Shown: in pieces, positions 17,155 through 25,367 of the stretch
Numbering within the stretch: the first letter of the stretch is position 1
How the letters are laid out: every line of letters begins with the position of its first letter
Source: Xaviernesmea rhizosphaerae
GTDB lineage: Bacteria; Pseudomonadota; Alphaproteobacteria; Rhizobiales; Rhizobiaceae
Length of the DNA: 64,000 nt
Assembly: GCF_001938945.1 (NCBI RefSeq)
Contig: NZ_MKIO01000040.1
Location: forward strand, 176,941-240,940
Direction: 5' to 3'
Notes under the pieces: generated by a model
What the model was told of the DNA's origin: nothing
Databases searched by the model: none
The model's input: only the letters and a program-made list of their open reading frames with translations
Program-made: the position numbers and the translations under genes

Positions 17155-17353
17155 ACATTCGATCAATCGGCTATTCTCTTTTATCACCGTTTAAATCACT
17201 ACTTATTACGGATTAAATAGCGATTTCATCCATGATTTCTAAGTTTATCCGGATCGTCATTCGGCGGAAAGCGCGCTATGATCGCGGGCAATGCCGGCCC
17301 CTGCCGGCCGGGTCGCCGGTGGCGCCCGCTGAACCCCTTGAGGATCGACCGTC

Positions 17354-20300
17354 ATGTCCCTGCCCCAGACCACCGGAAGCCAGCCCCTCGACCTGCCGGT
17401 CCGCAGCGACGATCCGACCCCGCCGGCCTTTGCCGCCTTCGCCCCGCCGGTGTCCCAGCCGACGGCACTGCGCGCCGCCATCACCGCGGCTTACCGGCGT
17501 GACGAGGCGGAGGCGGTCGCGCCCCTTCTCACTGAGGCCAGCCTGCCGGACACAGACAAGACGGCGATCCGCGAGATTGCCCGCAAGCTGATCGTCGCGC
17601 TGCGCGCCAAGCACAAGGGCACGGGCGTGGAAGGGCTGGTGCAGGAATATTCGCTTTCCAGCCAGGAGGGCGTGGCGCTGATGTGCCTTGCCGAAGCGCT
17701 GCTGCGCATTCCCGACATGGACACGCGCGATGCGCTGATCCGCGACAAGATCGCCCATGGCGACTGGCGCTCCCATGTCGGCGGCGGGCGCTCGCTCTTC
17801 GTCAATGCCGCCACCTGGGGCCTCGTCGTCACCGGCAAGCTGACCTCCACCGTCAACGACCGTAGCCTTTCCACCGCGCTCACCCGCCTGATCGCGCGCG
17901 CCGGCGAGCCGGTGATCCGCCGTGGCGTCGACATGGCCATGCGGATGATGGGCGAGCAGTTCGTCACCGGCGAAACCATCGAGGAAGCCGTCAAGCGCGC
18001 GCGGCCGTTGGAAAGCCGGGGCTTTCGCTATTCCTATGACATGCTGGGCGAGGCCGCGACCACGGCCGCCGATGCCACCCGCTATTATGCCGATTACGAA
18101 CATGCCATCCACGCCATCGGCAAGGCAGCGGCCGGGCGCGGCATCTATGAAGGGCCCGGCATCTCCATCAAGCTCTCGGCCCTGCATCCGCGCTATTCCC
18201 GCGCCCAGGCCGCCCGCGTCATGGCCGAGCTGCTGCCGCGCGTGCGCGCGCTCGCCTTGATCGCCAAGGGCTACGACATCGGCCTGAACATCGACGCGGA
18301 AGAGGCCGACCGGCTGGAGCTGTCGCTGGACATACTGGAAGCGCTGCGTCTCGATCCCGCGCTCTCTGGCTGGAACGGCCTCGGCTTCGTGGTGCAGGCC
18401 TATGGCAAGCGCTGCCCCTTCGTGCTCGATTACATCATCGACCTCGCCCGCCGCTCCGGCCACCGCATGATGGTGCGGCTGGTGAAGGGCGCCTATTGGG
18501 ATGCCGAGATCAAGCGCGCGCAGACCGATGGCCTTCCCGGCTTCCCTGTGTTCACGCGCAAGGTCCACACCGACCTCTCCTACATCGCCTGCTCCCGCAA
18601 GCTGCTTGCCGCGCGCGACGTGATCTTCCCGCAATTCGCCACGCACAATGCCCAGACGCTCGCCACCATCCATCATCTGGCCGGCCCCGACTTCAAGGTC
18701 GGCGATTACGAGTTTCAGTGCCTGCATGGCATGGGTGAGCCGCTCTATGACGAGGTGGTGGGCGAGGCCAAGCTGAACCGTCCCGCGCGCATCTATGCGC
18801 CCGTCGGCACGCATGAGACACTGCTGGCCTATCTGGTGCGCCGCCTGCTTGAAAACGGCGCCAATTCCTCCTTCGTCCACCGCATTGCCGATCCGAATGT
18901 CTCCGTCGACGAGATGATCTCCGATCCGGCCGATGTCGTGCGGGCCATGGCGCGCCCGGGCGCCGGCCATGAGAAGATCGCCCTGCCGCGCGACCTCTAT
19001 GGCGCGCGGCGCAATTCCGCCGGGCTCGACCTGTCCGACGAAACGGTTCTGGGCGAACTGAGCGCACGCCTTCAGGACAGTGCGGCGATCGACTGGCGGG
19101 CCGCCCCGACCGGCCTCGCCTTCGATCCGGCCCGTGCGGTGACGGTGACCAACCCCGGCGACCGGCGCGATCCGGTCGGCCAGGTTCAGGATGCGACCCC
19201 GCAGGATGTGGAGGCCGCGATGGCGCGCGCGCAGGGTGCCGCCGCCCGCTGGGCCGCCACGCCGCCCGCCGCCCGCGCCGCCTGCCTGACGGCGGCCGCC
19301 GATGCGCTTGAAGCGCGCATGCCGATCCTGCTCGGCCTGATCATCCGCGAAGCCGGCAAATCCGCCGCCAATGCCATCGCCGAGGTGCGCGAGGCGGTGG
19401 ATTTCCTGCGCTATTATGCCGAACAGGCGCTCAAGACCTTCGGCCCGGCCCATCAGGGCCTCGGCCCCGTCGTCTGCGTCAGCCCCTGGAACTTCCCGCT
19501 CGCCATCTTTACCGGACAGGTGGCCGCGGCGCTGGTGGCCGGCAACCCCGTGCTCGCCAAGCCGGCCGAGGAAACGCCGCTGATCGCCGCCGAGGCCGTG
19601 CGCCTCCTGCATGCGGCAGGCGTGCCCGAGGATGTGCTGCAGCTCGTCCCCGGCGATGGCCGGGTGGGCGCGGCTCTGGTGGGCGCGGCCGAGACGGCGG
19701 GCGTGATGTTCACCGGCTCCACGGAGGTCGCACGTCTGATCCAGCGCCAGCTGTCCGAACGGCTTTCGCCCGCCGGGCGGCCGATCCCGCTGATCGCCGA
19801 GACCGGCGGGCAGAACGCCATGATCGTCGACTCCTCCGCGCTTGCCGAACAGGTGGTGGCCGATGTCATCGCCTCCGCCTTCGACAGCGCCGGCCAGCGC
19901 TGCTCGGCCCTGCGCGTTCTCTGCCTGCAGACCGACGTGGCCGACCGCGTGCTCGCCATGCTCAAGGGCGCGCTGCACGAGCTGGTGATCGGCCGCACCG
20001 ACCGGCTGGCCGTCGATGTCGGGCCCGTCATCACCGAGGAGGCCCGCGCCACCATCGAGACCCACATTGCCACGATGGCCGCGCGCGGCCACAAGGTGGA
20101 GCGCATCGCCCTGCCCGAGGGCACCGCGCATGGCACCTTCGTCGCCCCCGCCATCATCGAGATCGCCACGCTCGCCGATCTCGAGCGCGAGGTTTTCGGC
20201 CCTGTCCTTCACGTCGTGCGTTTCCGCCGCGACGGGCTGGACCGGCTGATCGACAGCGTCAACGCCACCGGCTACGGCCTCACTTTCGGCCTGCACACAA

Positions 20301-21073
20301 GGCTGGACGAGACCATCGCCCATGTGACGAGCCGGGTGCGCGTCGGCAATGTCTATGTCAACCGCAACATCATCGGCGCCGTGGTCGGCGTGCAGCCCTT
20401 TGGCGGGCGCGGCCTCTCCGGCACCGGACCGAAGGCCGGCGGCCCGCTCTATCTCGGCCGCCTCACCCCGGTGGCGCCGCTGCCGCCGCAGATCAATTCG
20501 GTCACGGTCGATCCCGGCCTGACGGATTTTGCGCGCTGGCTGGATGGCAAGGGCCGCGCGCAGGATGCGGAGGCCGCGCGCGAGATCGGCGGCCGCTCGG
20601 CGCTCGGCTTCGTCACCGAACTGGCGGGGCCCGTGGGCGAGCGCAATCTCTATGCGCTGCATCCGCGCGGCCGCATCCTGCTCAAGCCCAAGACCGAGAC
20701 CGGCCTGATGCGCCAGCTTTCGGCCGTGCTCGCGACGGGCAACGAGGCGGTGGTGGATGGCGCGGCCGGTCTGGACTCAAGCCTTGCCGGCCTGCCGGAA
20801 AGCGTGGCGCGGCGCGTGAGCCAGGCGACAGACTGGTCGGCGGCCGGCCCTTTCGCCGGCGCGCTGATCGAGGGCGAGGGCCCGGAGCTCGTCGAGGCGC
20901 AGCGGCGCATTGCCAGCCTGCCGGGCCCGCTGCTCTTGACCCAGGCCGCCACCAGCCAGGCGCTGGCCGCGGATCCCGAAGCCTATGGCCTGAACTTCCT
21001 GCTGGAGGAGGTTTCGACCAGCATCAACACCACAGCGGCCGGCGGCAATGCCAGCCTGATGTCGATCGGCTGA
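17354..21073 (+). CDS. putA: Bifunctional proline dehydrogenase / L-glutamate gamma-semialdehyde dehydrogenase
   Basis: A 1239-residue enzyme that oxidises proline to glutamate. The N-terminal FAD-dependent proline dehydrogenase barrel (about residues 185-490) shows ISIKLSALHPRY, IGLNIDAEEADRLELS and VRLVKGAYWDAEIKRAQ. The aldehyde dehydrogenase half has the NAD-binding SPWNFPLAIF, FTGSTEVARL, the catalytic Glu816 in AETGGQNAM and Cys850 in SAGQRCSALR. The N-terminus lacks a ribbon-helix-helix DNA-binding domain, so this PutA should not regulate itself. A C-terminal region of about 200 residues beyond the dehydrogenase follows, as in long type B PutAs. GAGG precedes the ATG by about 10 bases. 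The AT-rich 17160-17240 stretch is the likely promoter. No adjacent putR/lrp gene is present. Confidence 0.97.
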   Translation: MSLPQTTGSQPLDLPVRSDDPTPPAFAAFAPPVSQPTALRAAITAAYRRDEAEAVAPLLTEASLPDTDKTAIREIARKLIVALRAKHKGTGVEGLVQEYSLSSQEGVALMCLAEALLRIPDMDTRDALIRDKIAHGDWRSHVGGGRSLFVNAATWGLVVTGKLTSTVNDRSLSTALTRLIARAGEPVIRRGVDMAMRMMGEQFVTGETIEEAVKRARPLESRGFRYSYDMLGEAATTAADATRYYADYEHAIHAIGKAAAGRGIYEGPGISIKLSALHPRYSRAQAARVMAELLPRVRALALIAKGYDIGLNIDAEEADRLELSLDILEALRLDPALSGWNGLGFVVQAYGKRCPFVLDYIIDLARRSGHRMMVRLVKGAYWDAEIKRAQTDGLPGFPVFTRKVHTDLSYIACSRKLLAARDVIFPQFATHNAQTLATIHHLAGPDFKVGDYEFQCLHGMGEPLYDEVVGEAKLNRPARIYAPVGTHETLLAYLVRRLLENGANSSFVHRIADPNVSVDEMISDPADVVRAMARPGAGHEKIALPRDLYGARRNSAGLDLSDETVLGELSARLQDSAAIDWRAAPTGLAFDPARAVTVTNPGDRRDPVGQVQDATPQDVEAAMARAQGAAARWAATPPAARAACLTAAADALEARMPILLGLIIREAGKSAANAIAEVREAVDFLRYYAEQALKTFGPAHQGLGPVVCVSPWNFPLAIFTGQVAAALVAGNPVLAKPAEETPLIAAEAVRLLHAAGVPEDVLQLVPGDGRVGAALVGAAETAGVMFTGSTEVARLIQRQLSERLSPAGRPIPLIAETGGQNAMIVDSSALAEQVVADVIASAFDSAGQRCSALRVLCLQTDVADRVLAMLKGALHELVIGRTDRLAVDVGPVITEEARATIETHIATMAARGHKVERIALPEGTAHGTFVAPAIIEIATLADLEREVFGPVLHVVRFRRDGLDRLIDSVNATGYGLTFGLHTRLDETIAHVTSRVRVGNVYVNRNIIGAVVGVQPFGGRGLSGTGPKAGGPLYLGRLTPVAPLPPQINSVTVDPGLTDFARWLDGKGRAQDAEAAREIGGRSALGFVTELAGPVGERNLYALHPRGRILLKPKTETGLMRQLSAVLATGNEAVVDGAAGLDSSLAGLPESVARRVSQATDWSAAGPFAGALIEGEGPELVEAQRRIASLPGPLLLTQAATSQALAADPEAYGLNFLLEEVSTSINTTAAGGNASLMSIG

Positions 21074-21170
21074 GAAGGCCAAGTCAGCGGACGAGGCAAA
21101 GCCGGCCCGCGCAGGTGGGCCGGCATCCCCTCTTCGCAGAGCCTGTGCCAGTGCGTATAAGCCGGGGATC

Positions 21171-21752
21171 ATGCTGACCCTTGCCGAACCCGTGACCCTG
21201 GAACAGGAGGTGCGCAAAAGCCGCTTTCTCGCGGCCTGCGCCCCCATTGCCGATGCCGAGGAGGCGCGCGTCTTCATCGACAGGGTCAGCGATCCCGCCG
21301 CCACGCATAATTGCTGGGCCTATCGCCTGGGACAGGTCTACCGTTTCAGCGACGATGGCGAGCCGGGCGGCACGGCCGGCCGGCCGATCCTGGCGGCCAT
21401 AGACGGGCAAGGGCTGGATCAGGTCGTGGTGGTGGTCACCCGCTGGTTCGGCGGCATTTTGCTCGGCAGCGGCGGCCTGGTGCGCGCCTATGGCGGCACG
21501 GCGGCCATGGCGCTCCACTGCGCGCCGCGCATCGAGCGGATCGAGACGGTGAGCAGCTCGCTCGCCGTCGGCTTCTCCGATCTCCAGCGCGTCAAGGCCC
21601 GCCTGACCCAGCAGGGCGTGACCATCACCGCCGAGCACTTCACCGGCGAAGGCGCGACCCTGGAGCTCGCGCTGCCGGTCACCTCGGCGGAGGCGATCGC
21701 CGAGCTGGTGCGCGACCTGACCCGCGGCCAGAGCCTGCTCGCCTTTGACTGA
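21171..21752 (+). CDS. YigZ family protein (IMPACT/UPF0029)
   Basis: A 193-residue protein with the YigZ/IMPACT N-terminal domain: EVRKSRFLAACAPI, the THNCWAYRLG motif, the glycine-rich FSDDGEPGGTAGRPILAAI and the signature VVVTRWFGGILLGSGGLVRAY. A C-terminal ferredoxin-like UPF0029 domain follows. Bacterial members are of unknown function; eukaryotic IMPACT binds Gcn1 in translation control, but that does not transfer here. It starts 97 bases after putA on the same strand and might be in the same transcript. Confidence 0.87.
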   Translation: MLTLAEPVTLEQEVRKSRFLAACAPIADAEEARVFIDRVSDPAATHNCWAYRLGQVYRFSDDGEPGGTAGRPILAAIDGQGLDQVVVVVTRWFGGILLGSGGLVRAYGGTAAMALHCAPRIERIETVSSSLAVGFSDLQRVKARLTQQGVTITAEHFTGEGATLELALPVTSAEAIAELVRDLTRGQSLLAFD

Positions 21753-22214
21753 ACAGAGCCCGGAACGCCCGGCAATTCCACACGCCAACGTGAATCCTCC
21801 GCCTACCCCGCCCTGCCTTGTCAGAGAGCGCCAGAGGATGAGATGCCCGCGTCCGCGCGGGAGAATTGTTCGGAAACACTTACCCTTCGCGAACCAACCG
21901 GCCGCCGAAACGTTAGAGCACCGGACCGAGAAGCGGGAGCCGGCTTTCGGAAAAATCCGTTGCGGAAACAAAATCCTGAAGCATCGGACTGCGCCCGATT
22001 TTCAGCACCCTTCTCCAGGCGTCCGCACCGAACCTGCGCGTCGATGCATGAGAGACGAGGCAGACCATCCGGCTTGTTGCGATGGCCTGGCCTGTCAGGC
22101 CTGAGCGCTTCGGCAAACCGTGCGGGAGCAGATCCCGGGTGCATGTCCCAGACATGAGGACCGGCAGCGTTTACGCACGGGATCGGCAAGGCAATCAAAC
22201 GGAGAGAGGCGATC
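21753..22214. other. Gap between the YigZ and DUF1810 genes containing a dispersed repeat
   Basis: About 460 bases without a credible gene. It holds one copy of the dispersed repeat (21915-21990, listed separately). Short open frames on both strands run through the repeat and lack ribosome-binding sites. Confidence 0.55.
21915..21990. repeat. Dispersed palindromic repeat, copy 1
   Basis: Begins AGAGCACCGGACCGAGAAGC, continues to CGGCTTTCGGAAAAATCCG and ends GCATCGGACTG. It shares this order of blocks with the copies near 33.75 and 52.03 kb; copies at 30.5, 42.1 and 54.2 kb are shorter hairpin forms. This full-length copy is about 75 bases and slightly diverged. Confidence 0.85.
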
Positions 22215-22718
22215 ATGGCAGCGCTGCCGCGCATTCTTTACAGTCAGAGCGAGAGGGTCGCGGCCGGGGCACAGAAGGACGTCTTCAACCTGGCCCGCTT
22301 CATCGACGCCCAGAACCATGTCTATCCCACGGTGCTTGCGGAGCTGCAGGCCGGGCGCAAGCAGACGCATTGGATGTGGTTCATCTTTCCCCAGCTTGCA
22401 GGGCTCGGCCGCTCCTCCACCGCCCGCCATTTCGCGCTCTCAGGGGCAGCGGAGGCCTTGGCTTATCTGGCCCATCCCTGCCTCGGCGAACGGCTGATCG
22501 CCTGCACAGAGGCGGTTCTGGCCCAGGACGATACAGCGACCGCGCTGACGATCTTCGGCACGCCCGATGCGCTGAAATTTCACTCGTCGATGACGCTGTT
22601 TGCTGCGGTGGCCGAAACGGCCGGCCTCGATGCCGACAGGTTCAAAATGGCCATCCGGCGCTTCTACAACGGCAAGCCGGATGTCATGACGATCGATTTG
22701 TTGAACCAGCACCGGTGA
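22215..22718 (+). CDS. DUF1810 domain-containing protein
   Basis: A 167-residue protein with the DUF1810 pattern: NLARFIDAQNHVYPTVLAEL, then GRKQTHWMWFIFPQLAGLG, then AEALAYLAHPCLGERL, and the end region FHSSMTLFAAV. It is predicted soluble and mostly helical. The function is unknown for the family. It is a lone gene between a repeat-containing gap and the tRNA-Arg gene on the opposite strand. Confidence 0.85.
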   Translation: MAALPRILYSQSERVAAGAQKDVFNLARFIDAQNHVYPTVLAELQAGRKQTHWMWFIFPQLAGLGRSSTARHFALSGAAEALAYLAHPCLGERLIACTEAVLAQDDTATALTIFGTPDALKFHSSMTLFAAVAETAGLDADRFKMAIRRFYNGKPDVMTIDLLNQHR

Positions 22719-22819
22719 TGGCAGCATCATCGGCCCGCTCTTACGACCGCCGCGCCTGAATGATTAGCGCAAACCCTTTGAAAGGGCTGCATCATTTTAT
22801 TTTCGTAATTGAGAAGAAA

Positions 22820-22896
22820 TGGCGCACCCGAAGAGATTCGAACTCCTGACCCCCAGATTCGTAGTCTGGTGCTCTATCCAGCTGAGCTACGGGTGC
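22820..22896 (-). tRNA. tRNA-Arg (anticodon ACG), CCA encoded
   Basis: The reverse strand gives a 77-base cloverleaf: acceptor stem GCACCCG/CGGGTGC, a D-arm, anticodon stem CCAGA/TCTGG with loop CTACGAA (anticodon ACG), a T-arm with the TTCGAAT loop, discriminator G and a genomically encoded CCA at 22822-22820. ACG reads CGN arginine codons after A-to-I editing. Confidence 0.96.
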
Positions 22897-23265
22897 GTGT
22901 GGCAGCGGGCTGAACCGCTTGCGTGGCGGTTCTCTACAAATTGCCCCGGACCTTTGCAAGCGGAAATGTCACGAAAAATGCAAAAAACACGGACAAAATC
23001 CGCATGTCTTTGAAAATAATGGATTTTTAAAAGTGCTCTTTTGCTCCCTCTGCGCGCTTGCCTGCCACGCGCTAAGGCGCGCCGCCGTCCGCGGTCCACG
23101 GTCGGCATCGAAAAGTTTCGGCTGAAGATTGCGGGCATCGAGACATCCGCTAGCGGCCCTCCCGTTTCACAGCCTGTCGGCTCATGACGACGCAGCCTTT
23201 CCTCCCGGGCAGCTGCGCAAGACGCCGTGATCGCGCAACCGCGTCTGGGCGACGGCCGCGACGCG
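22897..23265. other. Gap upstream of tRNA-Arg and downstream of the sensor kinase gene
   Basis: About 370 bases. The AT-richer part, 22960-23045, lies directly upstream of the tRNA gene and probably contains its promoter. The rest is GC-rich with no gene, no named repeat and no clear T-tailed hairpin. Confidence 0.5.
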
Positions 23266-24786
23266 TCAATGGCCCGAGCGCGAGCGGAACAGGTCGAGGG
23301 AGACGGGGCTGTCGGGGATCTCGATGCGGAACTGGGTGCCGCGCGTTGGCTTCTCCACCAGCGCGATGGTGCCGCCATGGGCGAGAACCAGCTCGCGGGC
23401 GATCGCCAGACCGAGGCCGGTGCCGCCCGAGCGGGCCGAGCCGCGAAAGGCGGAGAAGAGGTTTTCGCGCGCCTTCTGCGGCATGCCGGGCCCGGTATCG
23501 TCCACGGTGATGGAGACAACGCTGCCGGTGCGGTTGGCGGCGATGGTGATGACGCTGTTGTCCTCGGCATGCTCCTGTTGCAGCGCCTGCAGCGCGTTGC
23601 GTGCGAGATTGTGCACCACGCGAAAAAGCTGCTCGCCATCGGCGTCGACCTCGATGTCGCCATCCATCTGCAGGCGCACCTCGATGCCCGAGCGCGCATC
23701 GACCGCCAGAAGCTCGACCACATCCTGCACCAGCGGCTTCAGCTTCAGGCAGCGCCGGTTGGGCGCCTTCTCCTTGGCCCCGCCATAGGACATGACATGG
23801 GTGGTGTAGGACACGGCGCGGTCGATGGCGCGCAACAGCGTCGGCGCGAAGCGCTTGACCATGGGATCGTCGACATCGGTCAGGCGGTCGGAAATCAGCT
23901 GCGCCGAGGAGAGCATGTTGCGCATATCATGGTTGATCTTGGACACGGCCAGGCCGAGATCGGCGAGGTTCTTCTGCTCCTTCAGCGTCTTCTGCAGCTC
24001 GCGCTGCATCTCGGCCAGATGGCGCCCGGCGGTCGCCAGCTCATCACCACCGGGCGTGGGCGCCATCACCCGCCCGGGATCGTTCGGATCGGCGGCAAAG
24101 GCCTGCATATTGTCGGTCATCCGCCGGATCGGCAGGATCATCATGCGGTTGATCGCGACGAAGATGAAGATGCCAGTGATCAGCGAGATCACGATCGAGA
24201 TCAGGAAGACATTGCGCGCATAGCGCAGCATCGCCTTGCGCAGGGTCCTGTCCTGCATCACCAGCTCGACCACCGTATCGCCGCCATCCTCATCGATGGC
24301 GCCGTAGACGCGGATGATGCGGTCGCCACCGAAGATCAGCGTATCCAGCGCGTCGCGGATGGCCAGCAGCGGGTTGTCGTCATCGAGATCATATTGGCCG
24401 TCGACCTGCGGCGGCATCTCATCGGCAACGATCAGCCGCGATTCGTCCTTGTGGCGCAGGGCGATCGCGAGCGCGCCCGTCGTGCGCAGCGTATCCTCGC
24501 GCACCTTGCCGTCGAGCTGGATGTTCTGCAGCCCGTCCACCACCACGGCGGCGGCGGCGGCCGTGTTCAGCCGGTCGTCCAGCCAGCGAATGCGCATGGC
24601 GGAGATGGAAGGCACGAAGATCAGCACTTCGGCGACCATCACGAAGATCACCGTCAGAAGCAGGAGCTTGCCGGAGAGGCCGCGGAAAAACAGCGGGCGC
24701 GCGGAAGGCTGCGCCTGATGGCGCGCTTCTTCCTGTTGCGCGGTCGCATTCTCCATCACCTTCGTCCACACGTCCCCTGTTTTCAC
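23266..24786 (-). CDS. Membrane sensor histidine kinase, orphan
   Basis: A 506-residue sensor kinase. Transmembrane helices at about 41-60 and 193-212 flank a periplasmic sensor of about 130 residues containing an acidic run QYDLDDDNP. A HAMP linker (about 213-265) leads to the dimerisation helix with phosphoacceptor His286 in SKINHDMRN, an HDxRN form of the H-box. The catalytic ATPase domain ends the protein, with N-box near LARNALQALQQ, G1 DDTGPGMP and G2 GGTGLGLA. A GTG start at 24786 is preceded by AGGG; an ATG ten codons on is the alternative. No response regulator is adjacent, so the partner is elsewhere. The signal is unknown. Confidence 0.9.
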   Translation of the reverse strand: MKTGDVWTKVMENATAQQEEARHQAQPSARPLFFRGLSGKLLLLTVIFVMVAEVLIFVPSISAMRIRWLDDRLNTAAAAAVVVDGLQNIQLDGKVREDTLRTTGALAIALRHKDESRLIVADEMPPQVDGQYDLDDDNPLLAIRDALDTLIFGGDRIIRVYGAIDEDGGDTVVELVMQDRTLRKAMLRYARNVFLISIVISLITGIFIFVAINRMMILPIRRMTDNMQAFAADPNDPGRVMAPTPGGDELATAGRHLAEMQRELQKTLKEQKNLADLGLAVSKINHDMRNMLSSAQLISDRLTDVDDPMVKRFAPTLLRAIDRAVSYTTHVMSYGGAKEKAPNRRCLKLKPLVQDVVELLAVDARSGIEVRLQMDGDIEVDADGEQLFRVVHNLARNALQALQQEHAEDNSVITIAANRTGSVVSITVDDTGPGMPQKARENLFSAFRGSARSGGTGLGLAIARELVLAHGGTIALVEKPTRGTQFRIEIPDSPVSLDLFRSRSGH

Positions 24787-25367
24787 GCCATCCCTGTCAC
24801 GGTGGATCCCTCAAGGCGATGCCGGCACCCCGCCGCTTGCGCGAGAGCAGAGCGTTGATGCGCGCTGCCGCAAGGCCGCGCTCTCAAGAGCACGGAACGG
24901 CATTCGCGCTTCAGATTCCGTGTTGCCTGCTGCATCTGTCTGCCGACTCTGCCTGTCACCTCTGCGGGGTCGGCTGACAGCCTGCAAAGCGAACTCGGGC
25001 TCGTCCGCGATCTCATGCACCTCTCGCCGATAGCAAGCTCTCAAGCTCCAGCGGCGCTTGGTTGCATCATCTCTACGGTGGCAGAAAGTATGGCGGATTG
25101 GCGACGGTAAAAGCCCTCCGGCTCAGCTTTTCCCGAGAAAATCACGCGGGGGCGATCAATGCCGGCCGGCACGCGCCCTGGTAATCCGTCGCGGGGCGAC
25201 GATCGCCGGTGGCGCGCATCGGCTATGGGCGCCCCTCGGGCGCTTTGGGGAATGGGGGGCGACCGGCTTGCAAACCGGTCGAGCCAGGACGCGGCGGGAA
25301 AAGTCGGGCCGGCCGGTGCGGGAGGACAGACGGTTGCCGCGTTTCGATGCCGCGGCACTTCCGGTCC
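24787..25367. other. 580-base gap upstream of the sensor kinase gene
   Basis: The stretch between the stop of the chemoreceptor gene and the start of the kinase gene, both on the minus strand. Short open frames occur on both strands but none has a credible start or product. A short inverted repeat GACCGG/CCGGTC occurs at about 25260-25280. Otherwise I see nothing recognisable. Confidence 0.5.

Noticed and set aside
17276..20662. 1128-codon open frame on the strand opposite putA
   Set aside because: Mirror image of the putA reading frame caused by high GC at codon third positions; its product is low-complexity and His/Asp/Gly-rich with no family match, and putA is clearly real.
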